This document shows, piece by piece, positions 43,876 through 52,654 of a stretch of DNA of 64,000 nt. The stretch is from positions 1-64,000 of the forward strand of contig NZ_JPWA01000010.1 of the NCBI RefSeq assembly GCF_003326475.1. The letters are read 5' to 3'. Below the pieces are notes generated by a model that ran no database searches, was not told the DNA's origin, and worked only from the letters and a program-made list of their open reading frames with translations. The position numbers were made by a program, and so were the translations under genes. Positions within the stretch are counted from its first letter, which is position 1. Each line of letters starts with the position of its first letter. This DNA is from Thalassospira xianhensis MCCC 1A02616. Its GTDB lineage: Bacteria > Pseudomonadota > Alphaproteobacteria > Rhodospirillales > Thalassospiraceae.

Positions 43876-44928
43876 TCAATCCTGTTGCGGCCTTACCGCC
43901 AGATATTCGACAACCTGATCGGGAAAGTCGGTAAAGATGCCATCGATTGCGGCATCATCAAAAATCGCCTTAAGCGCGATGTCCATGTCGCCTGCCCATT
44001 TCGGCAACTGATCGGCACGCAGGGTATAGGGATGGACTTTCAACTGCGCGCGCTGGGCCGCGATCAGGGTTGGCGTCATGATGGCCGTGCCATCGGCACT
44101 AAGCCCCTCGATGACCTGGGGCAACCAAGGACCGATACCATCCACCACGGTTGCCATTTCCGCGACACCGTCATCGGTTTTCAGATAATCGTAATCCGTG
44201 CCAACAGGTGCCCCCCACTTGTTTTCACCCAGCAGCTGAACCAGTTTGCCCTGATATTTCAGTTCGTTGCGGATGCGCTTGGTTTCTTCCCAGTCAAAGC
44301 ATTGGACATAGGAATTGGATTCTGGCGTGCCATAACCCCACTGTTCCATGACCTTGATGACCGCCGCGGTCACATCCTGCCCTTCGGCCTTATGCCATGC
44401 CGGGTCCTTGATTTCCGGATAGATGCCGACATCGCGCCCGGTTGATTTGTTCAGCCCCCGGATCATGGCGATTTCTTCTTCCAGTGTGGGAATTTTAAAA
44501 ATCGCATATTCGCCAGGAAAGCGATCCGGATATACCTGCTCGCCGGTATCGGCCTTAAACCGTTCGGTGACGTTCAGGCTTTTGAGTTCTTCGAGCGTGA
44601 AATCAATCGCGTAGTACCGGCCATCTTCACGTTTGCGGTCGGGGAATTTTTTGGCAACATCGGTCGTGGTGTCGATATGGATGTCATGCAGGATGACCGG
44701 AACACCATCCTTGGACATCACCACATCCTGTTCAATGAAGTCCGCCCCCATACCGTATGCCAGCGCCTTGGCCGGAAGGGTATGTTCGGGCAGATAGCCC
44801 GATGCGCCGCGATGGGCGATCACAACCCGTTCAAGGGTACTGTCCTGTGCCATCACCGGTGCAATAGACAAAGGCAGAATGGCAAGTGCCGTCCCCAGAA
44901 TGGCAGCGCGCGCAGATTTCATCAGCAT
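43876..44928 (-). CDS. Periplasmic glycerophosphodiester phosphodiesterase (GlpQ-like)
   Basis: 350 aa. Signal peptide (ILGTALAILPLSIAPVMAQ), then VVIAHRGASGYLPEHTLPAKALAYGMGADFIEQDVVMSKDGVPVILHD, the GDPD catalytic signature with HR, E and D metal ligands. Releases glycerol 3-phosphate from deacylated phospholipids. AAGGAG precedes the start. Single gene. Confidence 0.95.
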   Translation of the reverse strand: MLMKSARAAILGTALAILPLSIAPVMAQDSTLERVVIAHRGASGYLPEHTLPAKALAYGMGADFIEQDVVMSKDGVPVILHDIHIDTTTDVAKKFPDRKREDGRYYAIDFTLEELKSLNVTERFKADTGEQVYPDRFPGEYAIFKIPTLEEEIAMIRGLNKSTGRDVGIYPEIKDPAWHKAEGQDVTAAVIKVMEQWGYGTPESNSYVQCFDWEETKRIRNELKYQGKLVQLLGENKWGAPVGTDYDYLKTDDGVAEMATVVDGIGPWLPQVIEGLSADGTAIMTPTLIAAQRAQLKVHPYTLRADQLPKWAGDMDIALKAIFDDAAIDGIFTDFPDQVVEYLAVRPQQD

Positions 44929-45072
44929 CCCGTAACTCCTTATTTACCCATACATTTTGCCCAGCATAGTGACGAAACGATGCGGCAGGAACAAGGCAGA
45001 AGGCGATAGTGCAAAGTTTCATGCAACTGTTACGCTTGCTCGCCTTCTATGGATTGCTTTGCAAAATGCTGA

Positions 45073-46755
45073 TCATCCCAAAAGCTCGCCCGCAATTTCT
45101 GCCAGGAAATCGGGCAACACATGATAGGCATAGGGCGCATAAAGACGTTCATGGCGTTGATGATACTCCCTGCCCCACGGACCGATATTGACCACCGGAT
45201 AGACCAAGGCATTGTCAACCGGGCGATCCACCAGTTCGGCTATCGGGGTGCTCGCGGCGATGATTTCGGTATCGCTGGCATCGGTCGCATGGCCGAAAAA
45301 GCTCATATCCGAGATCCCCATGAAATAGCCGCGCTCACAAATTTGCGTCTCATGACGGGCCTCTATCGTCGTGCGGGCGCGGTCAATCGCATCCAAAAAC
45401 TGCCGATCCATGTCCTTTGCCGGATCAACATGCACGGCGGGGTAATGCAAACCGGCCATACCGGTTACCACCGCGGGGCCACGCAGATGTGCCTCGGCCA
45501 GCATGGCACGAACCAGAATGCGGGTGCGGTTCAGCGGATTGTTATCCTGTGCGGTTTCAATGGCCACCGCATCAATCCGGTCAAGCGCATCACTGCCCCC
45601 GGATGCAAACGCCATATCGCGCAGTTGCGCAACCGTTACCATGCGCAAAGGCGGCAAAGGCGGCAAAGGTGCCGGGGCGTCCTGCCCGTTGGCCTTGGCA
45701 TACCCGGTTGCATTGACAGCGAACCGTTCAAGTGCGCGGTTTCCGGCATCCTTCACGATGGCGGTAAAATCGCCCATCAGTTCGGCACAGCTTTTGCCCA
45801 TCACCAGCCAGTTAAATGCCATCCACACATGTTCTGGCGTGGTGACTTCGTAAATATCGCGGACATCGCGGGCCTCAAGACAGACCGGGGGTGGTGCGGT
45901 TTCATGCATGCCGCGATCACACAGTCCGCTATTGGCCTCAATCGCCTGCATGATTTCCGATGCAATGGCATGGGCGGAAATGCCGTCAAACGGATAACCG
46001 ACATGGGTTGGCAAACCGGCGACAAGGGCAAAGGGTAAAAGTTTTCCGACCGAGCCATGGAAAATTGCGCGCCCGATCTCACCATTACCGGAGTCACTGC
46101 TGGCATCAAGATTGACCCCACCGACAATGTCGAGGCCCCATCGCGCAATCAGGTCGGGCAACGCGTTACGCAGGCTGCGCATGCCGCATGAATTGCGTTC
46201 TTCGTCGGGTGTCAGGAACAGGACGACATTGCCCTGCCGGTCCGGCTGCTGGCTGAAATGTTCCAGAAACGCAATGCCAGCTGCATCGCCGCTTTTCATA
46301 TCAAGCAACCCGCGCCCAGGGATAAAATCGCCGGTCTGAAAATCGCGAAGAGCGAGTTCTTCCGCATCGCTCAGATTTTCCCTACTGGAAAGATCGGCAA
46401 TCAGGGCTTCGCAAAGCGCATCGGGGGTAAAGGCCAGATGTTTCAGATCATGATAATTTTCAATCGAGACAACATCAAAATGCCCGGCCATTGCCAGTGT
46501 TTTGCGACCACGCCCGCGCACCAGTGCGACAACGCTTTTTGCCATTCGGCTGCCACCCGCAACCAGATGGCTGTCGATCACCGCGATATTGTCGGGGTTG
46601 TCCTGAAAATAGGGAATTTCATGCAAAATATCGATGATCAGCCCTGCGATATCGGCTTCACCGGCGCTGCCGGTAACACTGCCAAAACGGGTCAGGCGGT
46701 CGGCGATTTCAGCAGTACGGGCATAAGGTGCCCATCGTTTCCCCGGCATGGTCAT
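45073..46755 (-). CDS. M20-family metallopeptidase, RocB-like
   Basis: 560 aa from ATG 46755 (GGGAG upstream). Metal-site motifs are TLAMAGHFDVVS, GRGLLDMKSGDAAGIAFLEHF and FLTPDEERNSCGMRS. The overall layout and length match RocB/arginine-utilisation M20 proteins, whose exact reaction is not settled. Its start region contains a 12-bp inverted repeat shared with the divergent Lrp-type gene, which likely regulates it in response to an amino acid. Confidence 0.88.
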   Translation of the reverse strand: MTMPGKRWAPYARTAEIADRLTRFGSVTGSAGEADIAGLIIDILHEIPYFQDNPDNIAVIDSHLVAGGSRMAKSVVALVRGRGRKTLAMAGHFDVVSIENYHDLKHLAFTPDALCEALIADLSSRENLSDAEELALRDFQTGDFIPGRGLLDMKSGDAAGIAFLEHFSQQPDRQGNVVLFLTPDEERNSCGMRSLRNALPDLIARWGLDIVGGVNLDASSDSGNGEIGRAIFHGSVGKLLPFALVAGLPTHVGYPFDGISAHAIASEIMQAIEANSGLCDRGMHETAPPPVCLEARDVRDIYEVTTPEHVWMAFNWLVMGKSCAELMGDFTAIVKDAGNRALERFAVNATGYAKANGQDAPAPLPPLPPLRMVTVAQLRDMAFASGGSDALDRIDAVAIETAQDNNPLNRTRILVRAMLAEAHLRGPAVVTGMAGLHYPAVHVDPAKDMDRQFLDAIDRARTTIEARHETQICERGYFMGISDMSFFGHATDASDTEIIAASTPIAELVDRPVDNALVYPVVNIGPWGREYHQRHERLYAPYAYHVLPDFLAEIAGELLG

Positions 46756-46841
46756 ATTCTTGCTCCCTGATGACGTCACAGCAGGATATGCTTTGCCGAA
46801 GTCAGTTAAAATCCCAGTTTGATACAATTTTCGATTGGAAA

Positions 46842-46878
46842 TTGATGATTTCGCCAAGATAATTGACGAAATCATCAA
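46842..46878. promoter_or_regulatory. Lrp-type operator between divergent genes
   Basis: Perfect 12-bp inverted repeat TTGATGATTTCG (46842-46853) / CGAAATCATCAA (46867-46878) with a 13-bp spacer, between the RocB-like and Lrp-type genes. Confidence 0.7.
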
Positions 46879-46892
46879 ACCGGAATGAAACC

Positions 46893-47309
46893 ATGGATGA
46901 TCTGGATCGTCGCCTTCTTGCCGAACTGCGCATCAATGCGCGTGCATCCGTCCCGAAACTGGCGCAGCTTTTGGGGGTTGCGGCCGGAACGGTTAAAACC
47001 CGTATGGACCGCCTGATCGATCAGGGGGTGATTGCCGGATTTACCGTGCGCCTGCGCGATGATGCGTCGGACGGCACCATTCGGGGCGTGATGATGATCG
47101 AGCTATCGGGTAAGAACGTGAAAACACTGGTCGCAAGCCTTCGCAAAAACCTTGGCTTTGCCGCCCTTCATACCACCAATGGCGAATGGGACCTGATCGC
47201 GGAAATTCAGGTGCCTGCCCTTTCAGATTTTCATCAGGTTGTCACGACCGTGCGCGCCATGGAAGGAATCGCCAAAACCGAAAGCTATCTGTTTCTCGGG
47301 CCTGCCTGA
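46893..47309 (+). CDS. Lrp/AsnC-family transcriptional regulator
   Basis: 138 aa. HTH MDDLDRRLLAELRINARASVPKLAQLLGVAAGTVKTRMDRLIDQGVIAGFTVRL, then a RAM/AsnC ligand domain. ATG 46893 (GGAA upstream) gives the usual N-terminus; an earlier in-frame TTG lies inside the operator. It probably controls the divergent RocB-like peptidase gene and itself. Confidence 0.92.
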   Translation: MDDLDRRLLAELRINARASVPKLAQLLGVAAGTVKTRMDRLIDQGVIAGFTVRLRDDASDGTIRGVMMIELSGKNVKTLVASLRKNLGFAALHTTNGEWDLIAEIQVPALSDFHQVVTTVRAMEGIAKTESYLFLGPA

Positions 47310-47339
47310 AATGTCACACGGGCAAAGACCTAAGGGCAT

Positions 47340-48527
47340 TTAGCGGTTTAGGGCACCAGTCATCCGATCAAGCCCCTCAAGGGTCAGCGGATACATCCGC
47401 CCTTCCATCAGTTTGTGCATGATCTGGATCGAGCCATGATATTGCCACCAGTTTTCCGCCTGCGGATTGATCCAGGCGGCATGCTCGAAATGATCGAGCA
47501 AACGTTGCATCCAGACCGCCCCGGCTTCCTGGTTCCAGTGTTCAACCGAACCACCGGGATAGGTGATTTCATAGGGGCTCATGGTGGCATCGCCGACAAT
47601 CACCAGCTTGTAATCCGCACCATAGGTCCGGATTACATCCCATGTTGAAACCTGATCGGTGCGGCGGCGCGCATTGTCCTTCCACAATCCTTCATAGGGA
47701 CAGTTGTGGAAATAATAATATTCCAGATGCTTGAATTCGGTTTTGACCGCCGAAAACAGTTCTTCGCAAACCTTGATATGGTCATCCATCGACCCGCCAA
47801 TATCAAACAGCATCAGCACCTTGACCGCATTATGCCGTTCGGGTCGCATCTGCACATCAAGCCATCCCTGACGTGCAGTTGATGAAATGGTGCCGGGAAG
47901 GTCAAGCTCATCGGCAGCACCAGTCCGCGCCCATTTGCGCAAACGCCTCAAGGCCACTTTGATATTGCGTGTCCCGATTTCGACACTGTCATCAAGGTTT
48001 TTGAATTCGCGTTTGTCCCAGACCTTTACCGCACGCCGATGGCGGGATTTATCCTGCCCAATCTGCACTCCTTCGGGGTTATAGCCATAAGCGCCAAAGG
48101 GCGATGTCCCGGCAGTGCCAATCCATTTATTGCCGCCCTGATGACGGCCTTTCTGTTCCTCAAGCCGCTGCTTGAGGGTTTCCATCAGTTTTTCCCAGCC
48201 GCCAAGCGCCTCGATCTCGGCCTTTTCCTCGTCGGTCAGGAATTTTTCGGCAAGCTTGCGCAGCCATTCTTCGGGAATGTCAGCCTCGGCAACTTCATCC
48301 ATGCCGTCCGTCAGATCAATCACGCCCTTGAAATGGGCACCAAAGACCTGATCGAACCGGTCAAGATGGCGTTCATCCTTCACCAGTGCTGCGCGTGCCA
48401 GATAATAGAAATCCTCGACCGCATAGTTCGCAAGGCCCTTTTCGACGGCCTCCAGCAGCGTCAGATATTCCCGTAAACTGACCGGAATGCGGGCCTCTTT
48501 CAGCTTATAGAAAAAGCCGGTAAACAT
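47340..48527 (-). CDS. VWA-domain protein, CoxE/ViaA-like
   Basis: 395 aa. The C-terminal half holds a von Willebrand A domain with MIDAS DIGGSMDD (Gly in place of the usual Ser/Thr at one position), then VIVGDATMSPYEI. The N-terminal half is helical (LTLLEAVEKGLANYAVEDFYYLARAALVKDERHLDRFDQVF), as in CoxE-like proteins. It forms a pair with the MoxR ATPase 6 bp upstream; such pairs assemble or activate metalloenzymes or other complexes. The client is unknown. Confidence 0.92.
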   Translation of the reverse strand: MFTGFFYKLKEARIPVSLREYLTLLEAVEKGLANYAVEDFYYLARAALVKDERHLDRFDQVFGAHFKGVIDLTDGMDEVAEADIPEEWLRKLAEKFLTDEEKAEIEALGGWEKLMETLKQRLEEQKGRHQGGNKWIGTAGTSPFGAYGYNPEGVQIGQDKSRHRRAVKVWDKREFKNLDDSVEIGTRNIKVALRRLRKWARTGAADELDLPGTISSTARQGWLDVQMRPERHNAVKVLMLFDIGGSMDDHIKVCEELFSAVKTEFKHLEYYYFHNCPYEGLWKDNARRRTDQVSTWDVIRTYGADYKLVIVGDATMSPYEITYPGGSVEHWNQEAGAVWMQRLLDHFEHAAWINPQAENWWQYHGSIQIMHKLMEGRMYPLTLEGLDRMTGALNR

Positions 48528-48533
48528 GATGCT

Positions 48534-49379
48534 TTAACGCCCTTCGCGCCTTGCCATGAAGGCAAGCCGTTCGAACAGATGAACATCCTGCTCGTTTTTC
48601 AGCAATGCCCCATGCAGCGGCGGCACGGCGGTTTTGGCATCCTTGGCGCGCAATGCTTCTGGCGGCAAATCTTCGGCCATCAGAAGCTTCAGCCAATCAA
48701 GCAGTTCCGATGTTGACGGCTTTTTCTTAAGCCCGCCAACGTCGCGCATGTCGTAAAACAGGTTCAGGGCCTCCGAAACCAGACGTTTCTGGATATCGGG
48801 GAAATGGACAGCAACGATTTCGGCCATGGTTTCGGCATCCGGGAAGCGGATATAATGGAAAAAGCACCGTCGCAGGAACGCGTCGGGCAATTCCTTTTCA
48901 TTATTCGATGTGATGATCACGATTGGGCGGTTGGTCGCCTTGATGGTTTCCTGTGTCTCGTAGACAAAGAACTCCATGCGATCAAGCTCCTGAAGCAAAT
49001 CATTGGGAAACTCGATATCGGCCTTGTCGATTTCATCAATCAGCAGAACCGGCGCGCTTTCATCCTCAAACGCCTCCCAAAGCTTTCCCTTGACGATGTA
49101 ATTGGCAATGTCATGCACGCGTTCATCGCCAAGCTGACTATCGCGCAGGCGCGAAACGGCGTCATATTCATACAATCCCTGCTGGGCGCGTGTGGTGGAT
49201 TTGATCGACCAGGTGATCAGTTTCTTGCCCAGCGACTTGGCAATTTCCTCGGCCAAGACGGTTTTACCGGTCCCCGGCTCGCCTTTGACCAGAAGTGGTC
49301 GCTGCAACGTGATAGCGGCATTGACCGCCACCATCAGATCCTCGGTCGCGACATAATTTTCCGTACCCTGAAACTTCAT
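48534..49379 (-). CDS. MoxR-type AAA+ ATPase
   Basis: 281 aa. Walker A GEPGTGKTVLAEEIA, Walker B LLIDEIDKADIEFPNDLLQELD, sensor 1 IITSNNEKELPDAFLRR. ATG 49379 with CAGGG upstream is preferred over ATG 49394, which lacks an RBS. The 5' end and leader of this gene recur as a relic at 51628-51675 that has lost the 18 bp carrying this start codon. Confidence 0.94.
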   Translation of the reverse strand: MKFQGTENYVATEDLMVAVNAAITLQRPLLVKGEPGTGKTVLAEEIAKSLGKKLITWSIKSTTRAQQGLYEYDAVSRLRDSQLGDERVHDIANYIVKGKLWEAFEDESAPVLLIDEIDKADIEFPNDLLQELDRMEFFVYETQETIKATNRPIVIITSNNEKELPDAFLRRCFFHYIRFPDAETMAEIVAVHFPDIQKRLVSEALNLFYDMRDVGGLKKKPSTSELLDWLKLLMAEDLPPEALRAKDAKTAVPPLHGALLKNEQDVHLFERLAFMARREGR

Positions 49380-49588
49380 TTTGCCCTGCAACATAAGTTG
49401 ACGTTTACGTTAACCTAGGATGTTGCGGGTCGCGGAGCAAGGGACGAGTTCACAACCCGTCATATCCAACGAACTTGTAGAGTTAAAGCCGATAGCTTAC
49501 GATCGTTGAAAATCATACAAATTCCAGACTGTTATAAAGTCCTGGTGCCTCGGGGGAGTTACAAAGCTTGCGCCATTGCAATTTTGCA

Positions 49589-50590
49589 ATGCGTCACGGG
49601 GACGTTTGTGTGACATATCTTGAGAATCATCAGGTTTTATCATCACGTGATCTGAACGAGACACGTGCCCTTCTGGCTGATCTGAATTCCATTGATTCAC
49701 TGGATCTGATCGAAAGACCTGCATTTTTCGATGTTGTGGTTCGGGGAACTACCTTGGGCGATTTGCAGGTTTTGCATTCGTCCTTTGGCGATTGCCGCAT
49801 TCAGCTTCGGACACCTGAAAGCGATAACGATGCGCTGTTCTTGATCATCCCGACCGAAGGTCGGGGTAACGTGAAGCATCAGGGTCAGGATTACACGATT
49901 TCGACCAGACGCGGAATGATCCGCGACATGCGCATGCCCCTTTTCGCGGACGAAGACAGGTTTGCCTGCTTCGGCGTCCTTTTACCCAACGATATTCTCG
50001 CCAAACATTGCCGGATGCTTTTGGGCAATGATAGCACGACCATGGATCCAGACTTTGAAATCAGCCTTGATCTGGACTCTGCCCCGGGTCGGCATGTTTG
50101 CAATACCCTCAATTACATCGCACAGGCACTTGAGGGCCCGCTGCACAATCTCGACAATGCCATTGTCCTGAATGGTCTTCAGGATTTGCTTTTGACTAAC
50201 ATCCTGATGATGCTTCCGAATTCCTGTTCGGAACTTCTGCATGGACTACCGAAATCCAACGCGGTTCCGCATTATGTGAAACGGGCGCGCGAATACATCC
50301 ACGCCCATGCCCATACACCGATCACTCTTGAAACGCTGGTAGAGCATTCGGGTTGCGGTTATCGGACATTACAAACGGCGTTTAATGCCGCCTATGGCAT
50401 GTCGCCGATGGCGTATCTTAAATCGGCGCGCCTGAACCACGCCCATAAAGATCTTCTCGACAATGAAGTTGGGCCAAATGTTGCTGAAATTGCATTGAAG
50501 TGGGGCTTTTCCCATGCTGGTCGCTTTTCTCAAAGCTATGCAAAGCAGTTCGGTGTTCTACCGTCTGAAACCCTGCGCAAGCGACAATAA
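49589..50590 (+). CDS. AraC-family transcriptional regulator with cupin-type sensor domain
   Basis: 333 aa. N-terminal AraC-binding-like domain (LHSSFGDCRIQLRTPESDNDALFLIIPTEGRGNVKHQGQDYTISTRRGMI) and C-terminal double HTH (ITLETLVEHSGCGYRTLQTAFNAAYGMSPMAYLKSARL ... VAEIALKWGFSHAGRFSQSYAKQFGVLPSETLR), the XylS/FeaR layout. ATG 49589 is chosen; an in-frame TTG 21 nt earlier exists. The target is unknown. It lies between moxR and the TPR gene, where the duplicated copy of this block carries a lipoprotein gene instead. Confidence 0.9.
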   Translation: MRHGDVCVTYLENHQVLSSRDLNETRALLADLNSIDSLDLIERPAFFDVVVRGTTLGDLQVLHSSFGDCRIQLRTPESDNDALFLIIPTEGRGNVKHQGQDYTISTRRGMIRDMRMPLFADEDRFACFGVLLPNDILAKHCRMLLGNDSTTMDPDFEISLDLDSAPGRHVCNTLNYIAQALEGPLHNLDNAIVLNGLQDLLLTNILMMLPNSCSELLHGLPKSNAVPHYVKRAREYIHAHAHTPITLETLVEHSGCGYRTLQTAFNAAYGMSPMAYLKSARLNHAHKDLLDNEVGPNVAEIALKWGFSHAGRFSQSYAKQFGVLPSETLRKRQ

Positions 50591-50738
50591 TTTGTGATCG
50601 TCATCTGCCGTCGCGAGCAGGTTTGACTTTCTGCAGATCGGGGGTGGAAATGATCGTCCCACCGCCTATAATCCCATCGAAATTCGATAAATTTGATGTT
50701 CCGGGCAACGGAATGACACCAAGGTTGGGAGAATTTGC

Positions 50739-51581
50739 ATGACCACGATGTCCTTTGCGGATATGGGTCTTGCCGCGCTTAAACGCCGCCAATATGACGC
50801 TGCGATCAATATGTTGCGTCAGGCACTCGGCGAGGATGAGGATAATCTTGAAGCACGGTTCGGACTGGCCCGCGCCCTGCATGAAAAAGGTTCGCTGACC
50901 GAAGCACTTGGCGAATATCGTACTGTGCTGCAATCTGATGAAGACCATGAGGAATGCCTGCATCACATTGCACGCGCACTGCTTGAAAACGGGGATGCCC
51001 GTTCTGCCCTTAACCATGTCGATGTCGTGTTGCGTCATCATCCGACCGATCCCGATTTGCTGATTTTACGTGGACAGGCCCTGCTGGAACTTGAACAACC
51101 CGAATATGCGCTAAGTGCCTTTCAGAATGCCGCCCACCACCAACCAGGCAATGCCAACATCCACCGCCTGATTGCCAGTGCGCATCGCGCCAATGATGAT
51201 ATCGAAAGTGAACGCCGCGCGATCGAGCAGCTTTTGCGGATCGATCCGGCATCAGTGGTCGCATCGAACGATCTGGGCGTTATCAACCTGCGCGAAGGGC
51301 ATCTGATTGCAGCCTTTGAAGCGTTCGAACTGATCCTGAGCCATGATCCCGAAAATGCAGAAGCCGCCCTTAACCGCGCTATCACGCTGACCGTAATGGG
51401 CGGTATGGATGACAAGGCGATCTGGGACCGGGTCATGGAAATCAGTGCCGATCTGGACGGAACCGAAGAAACCCGTGTGCTTGCCGACGATCTTGCAAAA
51501 CTGCCGGGCAAGAACCGCAAAGACAGCAAAAAGGCGGCCGAGCTGATTGCACGCGCCGCCCATGCACCGATTGATATCTGA
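50739..51581 (+). CDS. Tetratricopeptide-repeat protein
   Basis: 280 aa made mostly of TPR units (LAALKRRQYDAAINMLRQALGEDEDNLEARFGLARALHEKGSLTEALGEYRTVLQSDEDHEECLHHIARALLENGDARSAL and onward), about five to six repeats. No signal peptide. Cytoplasmic scaffold of unknown partner. A diverged, internally deleted copy of this gene lies at 52529-52633. Confidence 0.88.
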   Translation: MTTMSFADMGLAALKRRQYDAAINMLRQALGEDEDNLEARFGLARALHEKGSLTEALGEYRTVLQSDEDHEECLHHIARALLENGDARSALNHVDVVLRHHPTDPDLLILRGQALLELEQPEYALSAFQNAAHHQPGNANIHRLIASAHRANDDIESERRAIEQLLRIDPASVVASNDLGVINLREGHLIAAFEAFELILSHDPENAEAALNRAITLTVMGGMDDKAIWDRVMEISADLDGTEETRVLADDLAKLPGKNRKDSKKAAELIARAAHAPIDI

Positions 51582-51586
51582 AAGAC

Positions 51587-51675
51587 GTGTCAGGACTTAA
51601 GCCGCTGGAACGTCCGCCGTTGCAGCGTAATTTTCCGTACCCTGCAACACAAGTTCACGTTTGCGTTGACTTAGG
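51587..51675. pseudogene. Duplication scar: relics of the MFS gene 3' end and moxR 5' end
   Basis: 51594-51624 resembles the 3' end of the MFS gene (ACTTAARCCGCYGG pattern, cf. 52653-52680). 51628-51675 copies the moxR start region 49354-49419: the first 17 bases are identical and 26 of the next 31 match, with 18 bp missing between two CCCTG repeats. This is the join of a tandem duplication. Confidence 0.7.
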
Positions 51676-51796
51676 CTGGTAAATCCTGTGCGCAAGCAAG
51701 CTATTTGACACAGACTTGAGCTACCCTCCCTTCGTACAGTTTATTTATGTATTCTAAGGCATTAACGTCTTAAGCAAGAACGTTTGAGGGAAGCAC

Positions 51797-52516
51797 ATGT
51801 TTAAAACAATTCTTGCGATGGGGCTTTCAGTTTTTCTGTCAGCTTGTCTGATGACCGCTCAGACAGAGCTAGAAACAAAATTCCCTGTTGGATCTCAATT
51901 TACCGACAAGATTGAGCTTCCGCAGGGAGACATTCTATTGCCGCAAGGCGAGTGGACGGTACTTGCCACAGATATTGGCCGCAATAATACCTATGAGGCA
52001 TTTGGCTCATTGGTGCTCGGCAAGATCGACGCCAACAATACCCTGCGAGGCTTCATCACAATCGCCAGCCCTATGTCAGCGGGAATGGGATACGCCTTTT
52101 ATTCCAACAGCTTTTGCGATCAGCAGCAAAATTATCTTTTCCATCAAACAAACGGAAATCATGACTTCGGCTATCAAAGCTGTTTTGGGATCAAAAAGAA
52201 AACGCTCGCTGCGTTTGATGGCTTCAAGGATTATGTAAAGCTGGGAACCAAATATTTGGTCACGAAACGTACGGACCGCCCCTACGATATGATCAGCAGC
52301 GCATTTCGCATCACTCGCGGCCACAAATTCCTGTATGTCGAGTACGGTTTCGATTATCGGCAAAGCGCGATCGAAATGCTGCCTGGGTACGAAAGCGGTG
52401 AGGCTGTGGAACTGGGTCGGTATTTCTTCCCGGAAGAAAAGACCGACAATGTGAAAGCGGTAATTCGCTGGTCGCTCGTTAATGGTCCAAAGATCGAAGA
52501 CGCTTTTTTGAACTAG
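51797..52516 (+). CDS. Lipoprotein of unknown function, atypical composition
   Basis: 239 aa. Lipobox LSAC gives the lipidated Cys17. The mature part is rich in Phe, Tyr, Asn and Lys (YAFYSNSFCDQQQNYLFHQTNGNHDFGYQSCFGIKKK) and beta-like. It is visibly more AT-rich than its neighbours and lies between relics of the moxR 5' end and the TPR gene, at the place the AraC gene has in the intact copy. Gene and codon character suggest recent arrival or replacement. No family is recognised. Confidence 0.75.
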   Translation: MFKTILAMGLSVFLSACLMTAQTELETKFPVGSQFTDKIELPQGDILLPQGEWTVLATDIGRNNTYEAFGSLVLGKIDANNTLRGFITIASPMSAGMGYAFYSNSFCDQQQNYLFHQTNGNHDFGYQSCFGIKKKTLAAFDGFKDYVKLGTKYLVTKRTDRPYDMISSAFRITRGHKFLYVEYGFDYRQSAIEMLPGYESGEAVELGRYFFPEEKTDNVKAVIRWSLVNGPKIEDAFLN

Positions 52517-52528
52517 GCAATCTAAAAT

Positions 52529-52639
52529 TTGCTCCGCGCTTGGCGAATATCTAGCGGTGCTGCAACCTGGTGAAGGTCACGAAAAATGCCTGCATCACAT
52601 TGCACGCGCCGCCCATGCACCGATTGATATCTGAAAGAC
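52529..52639 (+). pseudogene. Truncated, internally deleted copy of the TPR gene
   Basis: Reads ALGEYLAVLQPGEGHEKCLHHIARAAHAPIDI then stop, versus ALGEYRTVLQSDEDHEECLHHIARA and RAAHAPIDI in the intact gene. The last 40 bases (52600-52639) are identical to 51547-51586. The missing 579 bp lie between two ATTGCACGCGC repeats (50967 and 51546 in the intact copy), a slippage-type deletion. No start codon. Confidence 0.85.
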
Positions 52640-52654
52640 AAGACGTCGGGTAAC

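Noticed and set aside
51587-52639. Insertion sequence or integron cassette around the lipoprotein gene
   Set aside because: No transposase, terminal inverted repeats or target duplication; the flanks are instead recognisable relics of neighbouring genes.
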